This document shows positions 10,406 through 22,582 of a stretch of 64,000 bases of DNA, piece by piece (position 1 is the first letter of the stretch; each line of letters begins with the position of its first letter). Source of the stretch: Phialophora verrucosa (Eukaryota; Ascomycota; Eurotiomycetes; Chaetothyriales; Herpotrichiellaceae); assembly GCA_002099365.1 (NCBI GenBank), contig MSED01000002.1, positions 2,976,001 to 3,040,000 on the forward strand, written 5' to 3'. The notes under the pieces are model-generated. The model saw nothing but the letters and a program-made list of their open reading frames with translations. It ran no database searches and was not told where the DNA came from. Made by a program: the position numbers and the translations under genes.

Positions 10406-12082
10406 ATGACGACTATTCTACAGGCTCCCCTTGCCGGAGCCTCACCTTTCTCAAGCAGTCCAGCCCATTCATCTTCGTATCCCGACTTGTCTAGTCTGAA
10501 TAGCTCGACGTCCTTCGGCCAACACCCTTCCCAGCCCGTCCATTACTCTCACCACGATTATGCCAGAGTCTACTCCGACTCCGGTCCCTCAACGGCACCC
10601 TCCTCTCCTCAGTTAACGTATTCCTCACGGCGGGATTCGTATTCTTCAACTCCGGCCAGTAGTCTATCGCTAGATCGGGGGGACGAAATTGACGAGGAGG
10701 ATGACGATGATATGGCTTTTCCAGCCTTCAAGAATTCAGAAGTATCCACAAAAGCAATTGGGGGCACCTCAGCCGTGGTTGAAAGCGATGATCTACCGAC
10801 GCAAATACCCAGTCCTCCGTCCGAGGATCCTTCATTGTCCAGTGGATCAATCCAGGATGACCAGGCCATTGAACAAGAACCCACGAGGCATGTCGACTAT
10901 CTATCGCATGAGTGGAAAGAGGAAGACATCTGGAAGTCCTGGAGCTACGTGAGTCACAGGCGGGGAAGCCTCGCCAATGCCACTCGGTTAGAGAACGCTT
11001 CTTGGAGATCTTGGACGAAAGCCAAAAACCGCCTCCGAACGATCTCGCCAGAGACTTTGAACTGGCTCAAAGACTGTGATGTGACCTGGTTATACGGCCC
11101 TCTCCAGACGAGTTGGAGTGCCTCCCAGTCCCTACACAACACTTCCCCCCCACCGAGCCGCTTATCTCACGCGTCTTCGTTTATCACCAAGAAGCCAATT
11201 TTGAAAAAGAAATCGGCTTCGGCAGCCATCCTGGAGCGGTCAAGATCCCAGCATTCTCTGTTGCAGAGGGCTGGCGATATCATCAAGATCCAGCAGTCCA
11301 ACAATGCAAGCGGGCGACCGATGCTGAGACGAGGCAATTCCGAGTTTGTCTTACCACGGTATGACAGTTCTTCTGTGGCCAACACGCCTATCGAGCATGA
11401 GACGCCGGGTTTTACGGAATCACAATCGTCATGTAATTTCGACGTACCGACTCCCTCAGAGTGTAAACATGTTCTCTTCGATGAGGAGGTTAGACAAGTA
11501 CAGGCGATTGACTCCGACGACGATGACAAGCCTGATGATGATGATGCGGTCTTTGATACGGATGAAGACGACGACGGTGGCCTGATGATGGCTCCATCAC
11601 AGCGGTCGGGCCGTGGTAGTAGTCGGACTACGCCTCGCGGCAGTTTCAGCGGCGAATCGAAAACTATCGTCCCATTGCCGTCGACTACTCTGAAATACAG
11701 AACGGATACACCGGAACCTCCTCAGATGGGCAACGGATTCTGGCATACTGGCCGGAAACTGTCACCCTCCCCATCTCAAGAGACTCTGAGACCAACGAAC
11801 CCACATCAAAACTTCCTTATCGACGACGACCCAGAGGTGGACGATGGTCCTTGGCACCCGCAATCTTCCCACGGGGGGGACCGTTCCCCGTACGAGGATG
11901 AGAATGACGAGGCTGATGACCATCCTACAATGAGACGAACCGAGTCCGGCATGTTCATGCCGTACGAGGATGAAGATGAGGCCGCTATGAACAACACGTT
12001 ATTTGGGCAAGCGATGTACGCTGTAAACACGTTTCGTGATATCGCCCATGTGGTGTGGAACGTCGGCTGGAACCGAAAATGA
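10406..12082 (+). CDS. Reg1/Hex2-like regulatory subunit of protein phosphatase 1 (DUF1752-type)
   Basis: A single exon encodes 558 residues. The N-terminal third is Ser/Pro-rich with an acidic patch (EIDEEDDDD). Around residues 168-200 is the conserved block WKEEDIWKSWSYVSHRRG with the paired W-x-S-W pattern of the DUF1752/Reg1 family. At about residues 352-360, CKHVLFDEEV contains the K-x-V-x-F phosphatase-1 docking motif in the same setting as yeast Reg1. Acidic runs follow, and the protein ends in FRDIAHVVWNVGWNRK. Reg1 targets the Glc7 phosphatase to Snf1 in glucose repression. That role is inferred for this homolog. A long pyrimidine-rich leader precedes the start codon. Confidence 0.75.
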   Translation: MTTILQAPLAGASPFSSSPAHSSSYPDLSSLNSSTSFGQHPSQPVHYSHHDYARVYSDSGPSTAPSSPQLTYSSRRDSYSSTPASSLSLDRGDEIDEEDDDDMAFPAFKNSEVSTKAIGGTSAVVESDDLPTQIPSPPSEDPSLSSGSIQDDQAIEQEPTRHVDYLSHEWKEEDIWKSWSYVSHRRGSLANATRLENASWRSWTKAKNRLRTISPETLNWLKDCDVTWLYGPLQTSWSASQSLHNTSPPPSRLSHASSFITKKPILKKKSASAAILERSRSQHSLLQRAGDIIKIQQSNNASGRPMLRRGNSEFVLPRYDSSSVANTPIEHETPGFTESQSSCNFDVPTPSECKHVLFDEEVRQVQAIDSDDDDKPDDDDAVFDTDEDDDGGLMMAPSQRSGRGSSRTTPRGSFSGESKTIVPLPSTTLKYRTDTPEPPQMGNGFWHTGRKLSPSPSQETLRPTNPHQNFLIDDDPEVDDGPWHPQSSHGGDRSPYEDENDEADDHPTMRRTESGMFMPYEDEDEAAMNNTLFGQAMYAVNTFRDIAHVVWNVGWNRK

Positions 12083-13216
12083 TTGCTTATGTGCTTGGAC
12101 TTATTTGGGCGGAAAATTTGAGCGATACTACTCACAACAGCATAGCGCGGCGTTTTAGGATTTTTTGCACATCTGCGAGTCTAATTACGACAGCAAATTT
12201 GGCCTATCAGATGTTCATGGGATAGTGAGGTTCTCAAGCTACCAGGCTCGCACAAGGATGAACGACAACTGCAGGAAAGTCCGGAGAGAACAGCACTCTT
12301 CGCCAAAGGGTGACCCTGTACATACGGATAAGCAGGATCAGCAGCTTGGATCGGGTGAAATCGGGCAAGGCTGGGAATGAATTGGATGTTTGGCGAAATA
12401 TAGACGGGCTGCCTATAGAAGAGACGGACAATCAAGTGGACTCGGCAAACGTTCATTTCGGCGCGATTCGACACACATTTCGCACAGAAGGCGTGAAGTC
12501 GGATCCGATTGCAGCGTAGCATGAGAGCATTCTGAGGCAATGTTGGTCACCTGCTCACACACCCTCTGTGGTCCTCTCTCTGGTCGATCAACACAAGCCT
12601 TTCATGTGCCAACACCCTCCGGACTTCCCCAGACTTCGAATTCCCTTGCATGCGGGATGAGACGATGTGAAAGAATGTGAAGAATGTCAGTGGCAGCATT
12701 GACATTCCAAGCCCTCAGAGAATAGCCACACATGGGATGCCGAATCCAGCTGAAGATCTTGAAGCCCTTCATTCGCACGTTCCAATTCGTCGCATGCCTC
12801 GATTGATTGCATTCTTCCTCACTGTTTCTGCATTCCCAGCCTTTGATTATTTTTTCTTCAGGCTCGCAGATTCGAGCGCCATTCACCAGCCCCGCATCTG
12901 TGCTTGGGACTTTCCGTCTGGTCGTCCCTCGACGCTTCGACCACCCCGGTCGTTGATCAAAAGCATAGTACGAGAGTGGTATGAGGAACGTAGCGAAGGG
13001 ATGAACACCCCACTACGGAGTGCTCGTACTCCCCAAAGCATATCGTCCGTAACTCGCATTGGAGCATGATGGTTTTCCAATCTACCTGACACACATGGCC
13101 TCACATGCTCGGCCTGCTCGTACTTGGTATGGCCCAGTTTTTGCGGGGGAAGACACGACGGACGACGCACGAGCGATAGAAGGAAAAACTCTCTTAAGGT
13201 TTGACAGCTGGCAGGT

Positions 13217-13250
13217 TACACAGCATAGCACAGCACAGCACAACAAAGCA
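13217..13250. repeat. AGCAC pentamer tract
   Basis: A run of imperfect CACAG/CATAG units, followed within 10 bases by GAGTGC-type units. The same pentamer recurs at 13501-13542. Confidence 0.8.
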
Positions 13251-13500
13251 TGCGAGTGCGAGTGCGATTTGCGAGTGAGGGTGAGAGTCAGAGTGATGTG
13301 CACAAACCAGTTCGTCATTTCGCGCGGGCATGTTGTAACACAGGCGGAACGCAACGTCCAATACACATGCCATTTCGAGATAGGCGGCCGGTCGGAGCCC
13401 AGGGTTCAAAAGGTCCAACTGGCTCGATCTCCTTGCGAACCGCCGAGCGCAATGCGTACGAGGACAAAGAGGCTCGTAGGGGGGTACGTAATGGGATCTA

Positions 13501-13542
13501 CAGGCACAGCACAGCACAGCACAGCATGGCAAAGCAAAGCAT
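13501..13542. repeat. AGCAC/AAGC simple repeat
   Basis: About four AGCAC units pass into GCAAA-type units. The tract resembles that at 13217-13250 and gives rise to long spurious frames on both strands, all alternating Cys/Ala/Leu or Ala/Gln/His/Ser. Confidence 0.8.
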
Positions 13543-14944
13543 GGGGCGGGGAAAGGGAAGACTTCCCTGTTGCGACTTGCCAGTTCAGGGTGCGACATAC
13601 ACTGCACTTAGAGTTGAAGCTGGTTTCATGGGCTTGCATACTCGTGACCCACGGTGTCCACGTTAACGTGCTCATAGTCCTCAGATGTACGAGGATGACA
13701 TGTTGAAGTCAGCGCATATCATTCACTGGTGGTCGACCCCTTGGCCCTCGGAGAAGAGGGCAAGGGACCAATGGTTGATGGTCGCGATCAGGTCGCGATC
13801 GACTGCCTCCCTTTGAAAGTCGTTTCCACGTGAAAGTTTGGGAATTTGTGGAGTTACTCGTAGTGTCGAAGTAGCGATGTAAGTTAGGTAGTCGTGGCAG
13901 CTTGCCCGTGAGATGTTATTGAACTAATACCAAGTATGTACAAACAGTTTGAGTAGTTGAGCGCCTCAGCGCCTCCGCACCTCAGCTCTTTACATAAGAG
14001 CACGTACTGTGGCAAAGGTGGCTTGATACTCTCAGGCCACGTCCCACATTTGCAAAAGATCGAGTGAACTTTGACGGCCGGTTACGAAGGCGAGGATATC
14101 GAAAATTTCTGGGGTGCTAAGAACTCGCTGGGCAGGGCCGGCCAGGGCACACCCGTGGCCTGCATCCCAATTGTGCGACGATGCCGAGCTCCAGTGGCGG
14201 TTCAGGAGAAAACGCGTTCTGAGCAACTTCGATCACCAAAGTTCTCGAGCCCGTCGCCGTCGCCACCACCGGCCGGATAGGCGATGCCGAGGCCGATGGC
14301 GGGATTTGTTCGGCTCGCTGCTTGGCATGGAAATTGGTGGCAGTGACCTGCAGCGATTGCGACAAGCTACAATTGACAGATTGGGACAGCCATCGAGACA
14401 TCTGATTCGCGTCGCTACCACGCACGTCAAGTCTCTTGGCCTGCAAACAGTTGGCGTACGAGTACACAAATGCTTGACAGTGGAGACGCTGGTCTGAGGC
14501 TGCCTGAGATTGCCACAAACATGGGTCCCGGGCGCCCACACGGAGTACTGATAGTGATTGCGATTGTGATACTGCAGGGTCAGTGACGCGTCGGTGATGA
14601 AAACTGTGTTCTGCAGCTACCGTCTTTTCCCGCTTTGAGGGCCCTGCATCCGTGGCATTACACTGCGCCGCGCAGTTGCAGGGAGTTTGATAATGCACGA
14701 TAACAGAAGGAGACGACGGAGACGAAAAGACGTCTAACGGGTTGAGAGTCGACCTTGGCTGAACCGCCACCGTTTCGTGGGCGGAGTTCAGGACCTGGTA
14801 GGACTTGCTGTATGGAGCAAAGTTCCGGCGCACAACAATGACTCAGAAGAGCCACGGGCATGGATGAATGGGGAAGACAGTCGAGTATTCGTGATATGCA
14901 TGTATCTGCGTTGTCGTGGGACACCCTCCGTCTCGACCCGTCCC

Positions 14945-15009
14945 AAGGCAAGCAGGCAAGCAGGCAAGCAGGCAAGCAGGCAAGCAAGCAAGCAAGCAAG
15001 CAAGCAAGC
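14945..15009. repeat. GGCAAGCA octamer passing into AAGC tetramer
   Basis: A 65-bp tract begins with AGGCAAGC units and ends with a pure AAGC run. It is a typical slippage-prone microsatellite. It has no stop codon in any frame and so inflates open frames on both strands. Confidence 0.9.
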
Positions 15010-15914
15010 GTGGGGAAGCTGTGATTCTCAATTGGTTGTTGCGGATAGGCATATCGTGAGTTGATAATTCCAAGTCATAGTTTACGAACAGTGGTGGCAT
15101 TTGCATGTGCTGAGTTTGAGAAGGTTGGTGCAAGAGGCGAAATAGGAGCAAGAACTGATTGATGGTGAGGGAAGGGCCAGAGTCACAATCACCACAGAAG
15201 GCCTGCAAGTAGAAGGCTTCAGGTTCAATGTACAGTGTATGTCCTGTGCCTCCTTTGTACATAGCTGCCACATGTTCCTGTCCACGGTGATGTGGGCAGC
15301 TGTTCAAAGCAATGTGCTATGCAATGTTCCAGCATTCCGGGATGGTCTCGAAGGGCGAAGGGCGCAACGCAATTGACCACAGCGTCGATCCAACAATTCG
15401 TCGTCTCTTCGTTTGTTCGATGCACACTCCTTCACACAATACATGGTTGCACAATAGCCTTCTGTGATATTGGTGTTTGGTGTTCCTTTCTTCACAACCA
15501 GTCTGGACGTCACTTACACGCAAGGAGGCGGAAGAGATGTGGATAATGTTGACAGATTGCATAAATCATGTTTCAATTACCCTTTTGATGCTAACGGACC
15601 AGCAACCATTTCCACGCAGCGCCATGCTTTAAATCCATCTATATGCCGCAGGTAGGCAGTATCTAACCTGCGTACCGCCACATCTAGCCTCCCGGTGCTT
15701 CCCGTCAAGCATTCATCTGCTATTCAAGTCATGCTCAAGTTCAACTTTCCAAGTAGACTGATGTACAGGGCAGAAAAAGAAGGCCAAGTCCAGGCGAAGA
15801 TCAGCTGCATGATGCTGCTTCCCTCACCTCGAGCAGGACGCGCGGGTGTGGAGAATTGTACAAAAGAATCGAACCATATTATGCACCTTTGAGGGAGACG
15901 AAAGGTCGCTCCGT

Positions 15915-16838
15915 TCACATGACTGCGATGAGCCCAATGGCCATGGCGAGGACACCACCTTGGACCTTGAGGCTACCGGCCCCGTTGCCCGAGTCTGGAG
16001 CGGTTGTGCTCTCAGTTGGGATGGCAGATGAGGTGGATGAGGTGGACTCCTGGGAGCTCGTTGTGCTCGCCGAAGTTTCACTGCTGCTGGACGAGGAATT
16101 TGTGGCAGAGCTGCTCGAGGTGTCTGTGGAAGTGATTGTGGAGGTGTCTGTGGAGGTTTCTGTGGAGGTGTCTGTGGAAGTGCCGCTGCTGGTTGCAGAG
16201 CTGTCTGTGATGCTTGCAGTGGTCGTGGCAGAGCCTGTGGAGGTAGCAGAGCCGGTCACGACGCCAGTGGCTGTACCAGTCGCGCCTTGGATGCCGAAGT
16301 TGGGAGAGAAGTTGATGTTGCTGGGGTTCGTGTCGTCGATGATCTCGATTGTGTACACGTGGGAGTTGACGTCTTCGGCGGGAGGGATTTGAAGGGTTGC
16401 TGTTCCATCTGAAGCAGGAACGGCGGCTGTACACAAAGGTAAGTCAGTCTCGGCTGAGTTGATTCGGGATACGGCCCCAGGGTGTCCACCATGCCAAGAG
16501 TGTAGTTGAGCGCTCAATGACGATGCGGTGCTCACTACATCCTCACCACGTCCGAGGCAACTGACTCGTGGACGCTGGCGGCACAGATGTGGAAGGGCGC
16601 AATGTAGAGACGGTGTTCACTTACAAGCCAGCACGACGCCTGAGTCCGGAGTGATGGGATCCTGTTGCAGCTTGATGGTGACGGTGCCGCTCGACGGGTT
16701 GGTCCATTCAATTGTCAAGGGTTGGCCTGCCGTCACATCCAGCGTGGCAGCACCTTCAGGAATACTGATGGCATTATTATTTTGTGCGGAGACGATTGCT
16801 GCGCACAGGGCGGCGACCGCGGCGAAAGCGAAACGCAT
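15915..16838 (-). CDS. GPI-anchored Kre9/Knh1-like cell-wall protein
   Basis: Two exons, 16838-16625 and 16426-15915, encode 241 residues. The 198-bp intron 16427-16624 has a GTAAGT donor, CTGAC branch site and TACAG acceptor; the join reads GVVLA|SAVPASDGT. Residues 1-18 form a signal peptide (MRFAFAAVAALCAAIVSA). Residues about 20-115 are a Kre9/Knh1-type immunoglobulin-like domain (TAGQPLTIEWTNPSSGTVTI, HVYTIEIIDD, NFSPNFGIQG). A Ser/Thr-rich stalk follows with repeated TSTDTSTETST units. The end SGNGAGSLKVQGGVLAMAIG has a small-residue omega site and a hydrophobic GPI signal. Relatives sit in the plasma membrane or wall and are linked to beta-1,6-glucan; the exact role is unknown. Confidence 0.85.
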
Positions 16839-19800
16839 GTTGGCGAAGGTGGTGTATACGAAGGCACTCGGTGGAGATCAGGTATATGGAGCAGCGGCGA
16901 GGTAATATAAGCAAGAGTAGAGGTTCGCAGACAAGACGGTGTTGACAGAAAAACAGAAGTCAGGAGGCAGCTGTACTGTGACGGTGGTGGTTGTGATTTG
17001 AGACATCCATCCGGGGGCAATCTTCAACGCGTCAATCGTCGACGCTTGACTCCAGTCTCCCGCGACAACGAGAAACCTTGGCTAGGCCTGGCGGCCACTT
17101 AGCGCCCGTGGTTAAGCCCTCTACTGCGAGTAGCAGTCAATCAGCACGAGCACGTCAGCGCATCCTAACGTGTAATGGAATAGTGACGAGTCGTCTAACC
17201 TTCAATTGGGAGCGCCAATTCAACCACCAAACGCCACTGCGGACACCGCGATGTCTTGGGGACGCACCCTTTTCCTCTGCGGCCAATGCTAACGTGACAC
17301 TCGCATCGACTTTCTCACAGCCTTATTCCAGGCACAGCGATGTGGTTGGAGGAATTTCAGAAGACCTCCAAGTCTCAAGCGGTCCATTCTCTCATCGGAC
17401 TACGAGTACGTATTCAGCGCCTGCGATACTGGTTGGGAGCTGATGCAGCAGAGTGCTTCGAGACTATCCGGGTTCCAGAATAGAAACTCGACAGCTCCTC
17501 TGTGGCTGCAAGTCTCTCCTTGTCGGCCTCGTATTCGGCAGGCCAAACGCACGAAGAGTTCCCTTCGCTTCGTCTAATTGTGTTCCAAGTACTCTGTACC
17601 GCATCGTTTCTTGCTCGATCCCACCGCCGTTGGTACTGTAGGCTTGACGGCACACACTCTTACCGCATCAAATGCGTCGCACGCTGGTATTTGAAGCCCG
17701 CCTGCTTGCTCCGTACCTCGCGGCCCAAGCTCCAGACAGAGTTTGGAGTTCTCCCAGAATGAAATTGCAAATGTCAATTGAGGTAGGGAGTCCGGCAGTT
17801 GAAGGAATGGTTGTCTGAGATAGAATCATTCTCGGTGGGCGAAGGTCTGGTCAGCAACATGCACATTGGCCGATTACCATTCGTCGTCTCCTATACTTAC
17901 CGAGCAGAGAAGTCATGGAACAGGAACATCGTGTCCGTGGCAGTGAGCCACGCCATGGCCTCCCCAGGGATGTTCTTCATACGTACGCTGACTGCAAGTT
18001 CAAGCGAGATACATATATAGTACAAAGTACATACATAGTAGGTCGGATGGTCCGTATTTGGAGCCGACTACGCTTGTGCTTCCTTATTGCTCTTTAGCTA
18101 CAGTTGCTGCTTGCGAGCTGAACATGCAGAAATCCACGATTACTCGGTACATCGCCCAAAAATTGCACTGCTTGGCATACAGCCAGTTTCCGAGAATGAT
18201 GTCTCTGCTGAATTCGTCTCTTTTCCTAGCCGATTGGCGACCCTTGATCCCTTTCTGATTCCCGCTGTGCTGACATCAGATGCCAGCAAGCGAAAACGTT
18301 TCAACTTTGAGCAGTGCCCGGAAGGACAGCGAAAAATGGTTCCGCGCTGTCACCGCATGCATTGAGACATCTACTCAGAAGACTTACGCACTCCTCCTGC
18401 ATGTGACATGTTTTCAGTGTCAGTCCGAGAAGTAATTGCATCTCTGTTGAGCCGGGCCGGTTGTGCACGCCTCGCTTGGGCATTCCTTCCAGAAAGGTCA
18501 TACAACCGGTGAAGCACATTGCCTGGTGTAAACTTATGGTGATGGAGTAACACGGTCCACTCGAAACGGGCATGGCTACATTGTACACGTCGGACTGCGT
18601 CTTTCTTCTCCGCTGTTGGATAAGTCTCGATAGCAAATCGCGAACCAACACGATTTCCCCCTGCGCCTCTTCGCTTCTTGACGTCCCGATCTCCTGATAT
18701 TTGACACCTTGATGCAAGCCACAAAGTGCATTTCCAGGCATGAGTGGCAGGAAATTTTCAAGGAACCCTGTCAGGCCACGCGAGACTAGGTGACCGCTCC
18801 CAGCTTGTGGGAGCTTAGCCTCTAACGCATTCGGGGAGTATCAACTCCAGTAGCCATCAAGTCCACGCGAGTGCCTCTCAGGTACCGAGCACAGTACCAA
18901 AGTCTCTACGAGGATAACACGTCGCATTCTCGATTGACACGTATGTTTGTCTCATATGAGTCTGTTTCTGCGCGAAATGCCCGCCCTATCTACCCTTGAA
19001 CGTTCTCTATGATGATGTGGTCCGCTGTAAACGGGTTGATATTCTAGTTCGCTTGCACTAGTTCGTTTGCTTGGCCCGGTCAGTTCGTCGGCAGCATACA
19101 TCGCCTGGTCTCGCATGGCGGCATGAACTTTTGTCTTGTTTAACGAGAACCACGAGCACGCTTCAGTGGAATTCATAGGCGAGCAGGCGAATTGCCAGCG
19201 TATGAACGTTTCAAGAGCAGCCGAGGGCTTGCAGGGTGTGCAGGGTGTACGTCAAACCGCAGCCAAAGGACGGGAGGGAGAAGCGCGGCCTGTCAGTTCT
19301 AGACCGGCAGCAGGTGCGCCACGAGAATGCCGGATGTCGCAGGGCTTCCATTCTAAGCCGCAGGGTCAGTCTGGCAGACACGGCAGGGTCGCCCTACCCA
19401 TGCACGGAGTCGATTTTAATCTCAACGCGCAGACCACGCAGGCACGGGTTCAGAAATGAGCATCATTTCTCAAGTGACAGGCATCAACACTCATATAGCT
19501 AAGCAAGTGGCAGCGCCAGGACCTCATATTTACTGTCGCTTTCGCCCTACCACCAACTTGCCCTCCCTTTCACCTATTGTTACGGAACAATCTTACATGA
19601 TAGCGTTTTTTGTTTGATTCACGCATTCTTAACACCCAAAGTCTCCATATATCCCCATTCGCCGTTGCTCGCTTAAGCAGCCTTTTCACGCCCAAGCGAG
19701 CGACTACTGGGTAGCTGCTTTGCAAACCAGGCACAATTCAAGGGTCTTCGTCGGGCATCCAGGCACCGTGCAGCCAAATTTATCGACTGAGCTACTCCGC

Positions 19801-19941
19801 AGCTCCCCTGAATCGCATATCACACATTAGCCTTTTGGCAAGATATCGACGGCAGGCAAAGACATGCGACGGTTCCCGCAGCGGAGCAACTATTAAATCA
19901 CCACTTCTCCGAGGTCCTAGCTGCACCCCAGAGCTTCCAAC
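16839..19941. other. Intergenic region between divergent genes, no gene recognised
   Basis: This 3.1-kb stretch holds the promoters of the GPI protein gene (left) and the Ser-rich unknown gene (right). Frames are short (up to 146 codons), overlap each other on both strands and show no domain or signal peptide. An AT-rich TATA-like run (TAATATAAG) lies about 65 bases upstream of the GPI gene start. Confidence 0.5.
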
Positions 19942-21918
19942 ATGCGACGTTCACGACACCCGTCTCTGCCGAATGATGTTGCGATTGAGACGTTACCACC
20001 TGTTGTACTTCGAAAGGTGAGTCTACACAGTGCTATGTTTTGAACACATTCTTTCTTGGGTGAGAATATTCCCCGGAAAATCACCAGCAGACCCCTTGCT
20101 CAGGAATTCCAGCAGCTTGGGGATCGCCATGGTGATCAAACGTGATTTGCAGCCCGATCTCCACGCCGACAAGAAGAGGGATGCACATCACTGCCGTTTA
20201 CAAGCAGAGCCCCATCCGGCATGGGGGGCACGTCCCACGTCATTCCATCAGATCACCTAACGCCCCCAAAAGCTACCTGGGACCGGCGCCACGGGCCTTG
20301 CATATTTGGAGTTTAGGCACGAAACTCCTTGCCCGAATGGGACTCCTCGGCACCCTCTAGGCTTCTTGGTCGCGGCACGGTCCTCCGACCTCAAAGCAGG
20401 GGCCGCCCCTTCTTCAACGCTTCCTCCACCGCCGTTGCGACCTGTCTCGCGCGACCGTTAACACATGCCCGGTTCATTCGATCGCTTATTCCACAGGTCC
20501 ACGGGCTAACATGTGTGTTCCACCAGTATTTTAGCAGCTTAGAGCGTCTCAGGTTGGCCGAAGATGGGAGACACTCTTCACGCCCCCCTTCTCGACTGTC
20601 GATTTATCCATCGAACGATATCAGTGTCACAGTCAAAGGTGCAGACACCTTGACTATTGTGACCAATAGCTTCGTACAGACAGGGCGGCTTGTCAACAGC
20701 AAGAGGTTGCGCAGAAGGAGGAACTCGGCCGCGGACTACACCCCAAACGCTGTCGCCTGGTTCACGTCGCTCTCTCCTGCAGTCCAGAGGAAGCTCTTCT
20801 CCAAGGAAGAGTGCTCCTTCTTTTCACAAGACAAGACCACTTTCATCCTCGACGCTGCCGACGAGACCCTCCGCCGCCGTAGCTGGCATCCTACCCAATT
20901 CCCCGCCTTTGAACCTCGGGGTTCTGAGGACGACGACACCATTGTGGACGGTGAAGACGCTACAGACGACGACCGAGTGGACTCTGCAGTCGATATGGGC
21001 GACTACTCAATAGATGGCTTCCGGTGGCTTGAGGATGAAGGAGACCTGGATCTCAAGCTTGACGACTACCATCAGGCTATTGCCGAGACCAATCGGCGGA
21101 CGATGCCTGCGTCTGAACCTGTCAAGCGCCAGTCGAGAAGAAATCCTTCCCTGTCGAGCCTCTCAATACGTCGTGGCCGGTCGTCAACATCATCAAATCG
21201 ACCAGCCATAGAGGTACCGCCGACTCCAGCGCTCCCAGCTCTACCTCCTCACACTCGCTCATCGTCGTTTTCAATCAAGCACCTTCGCTCCCAGGCATCC
21301 ATTTCATCAATCGATCCTCGCGCGACTCATTACCAAGACCCAGCTGCTCGAATGAAGCTGAGGCTCTATCTTGCATCCCCACAGAAGTTCGACGAAGCAA
21401 TCGAGTTTGGGTTCCCGTCGGTGCAAGGCCGGAGTCCTCGCACCCCCATCAGACCAATGACAAGCCCACAGCCGAGACCAGAAACCAACAGGACTTTCTT
21501 TCATGATGACACGCCAGAGCTATCAGGAGATGACGAAGACGACCCAGAAGAACCGGATACTCTTTTTGATCCCCGGACTCCGGAAGACCCCGTCTTTCAG
21601 ATGAACCGTCCTTCCCGGAAAGGTAGCGTCGACGGTTTTGCCAAATCACTCCGACCTTTTTCAATACGGAGACCAACCGAGGCCTATGCTCGTGGACTTC
21701 CTTCGGATCGAGAGATGACGCTACACATGACCTTAACGAGACCAGATCTCCGCTCACCAGAGGAATTACAGTCACAACGTGACCACCAGAAGGTCAACAA
21801 ACTGCCCCTGGAAAAGGCCGAATTGCCACAGGAAGCAAATCCTGTCTCTATTTGGGACACACTACCACCTGAAGAATCCAAGATGAAGAAATTTCTTCGC
21901 AAACTGAAGCTCAAGTGA
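19942..21918 (+). CDS. Conserved Ser-rich fungal protein of unknown function
   Basis: Exon 1 (19942-20016) encodes 25 residues, MRRSRHPSLPNDVAIETLPP and five more. Exon 2 (20527-21918) continues YFSSLERLRLAEDG, giving 488 residues. The intron is long for a fungus (510 bp), with a GTGAGT donor and a CTAAC branch site 20 bases before the CAG acceptor. The body has a conserved globular start (ISVTVKGADTLTIVTNSFV, NAVAWFTSLSPAVQRKLFSK), then disordered Ser/Arg-rich and acidic stretches. A block near residues 330-350 reads AARMKLRLYLASPQKFDEAI, and the end is basic (KMKKFLRKLKLK). I do not recognise a named family. An alternative start at 20329 would replace exon 1 by non-conserved sequence and is less likely. 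Confidence 0.65.
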
Positions 21919-22582
21919 GCATGTCCCCGACATGTGTGGGCTTGACTGCTATCGCTATTGCATTGTATTTGGTTGAGCGATGAAGGAGGCATATCTACCA
22001 CAGCGTTATTAAGCGTAGGCGTTCCGGCTGAATATGTGTGCATTTCAGACCACCATAATATGTAAGGTTGGGGACAGGGGAAGGGGCAGACATGTGGAAC
22101 GACCTTAGCATTCAACGGTAGCGAGATGTCAATGAGGATCTATCTGGAGAGGCTAACAAAAGGAGGGTTTGGGGGAATAGATGGGGGATTGCAGGTCAAC
22201 AGGAAATGACAGAAACAATCTCGATACTTTCGGAAACATTTCTATCTGTACGATGTAGCCTGTAGGTTGTTTCGTGCGGCTGTAGTGAGGGCTTGCGAAG
22301 GAGGAGGAGGTGAGCAGTGAGTGAGGGAGCTTACAGGAGCTTCGCGTTTGAGACGGCGGCGCTTACTACATTCGGCGGAACCCTGATTTCTCGGATTCGG
22401 AGCGACTGAGTCTCGAGTGAGCATGAGGAGACGAGATGCTCACCAACAATTGTTGGTCGCAGGCAAACGCAATTCGTGTCTCCATCAACAACCGTGTCCA
22501 TTTCGCCATTGATTCTTTTTGAGCGTTTGTATTTCGTCCTTCTCACCTTTAATCCACACTACGTTCGATGCGCTAATCAAAG
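21919..22582. promoter_or_regulatory. Intergenic space upstream of VPS10
   Basis: This stretch holds the 3' flank of the unknown gene and the promoter and leader of VPS10. No small gene or clear operator is visible. Confidence 0.5.

Larger units (their letters stand above)
12083..15914. other. Intergenic region between convergent genes, rich in simple repeats
   Basis: This 3.8-kb stretch separates the 3' ends of the Reg1-like gene and the GPI protein gene. Several frames of 100-240 codons exist (for example 14117-14833 minus), but they overlap on both strands, change composition across repeats and show no domains. Three short simple-sequence tracts are listed separately. I see no RNA gene or mobile element. 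Confidence 0.55.

Noticed and set aside
13059..13706. 215-codon plus-strand frame and several opposing frames
   Set aside because: They run through pentamer repeats that lack stop codons in all frames, and show no domains.
14117..14833. 238-codon minus-strand frame
   Set aside because: No recognisable domain, biased Ser/Gln composition, and overlapping frames on both strands. I found no splice or context support.
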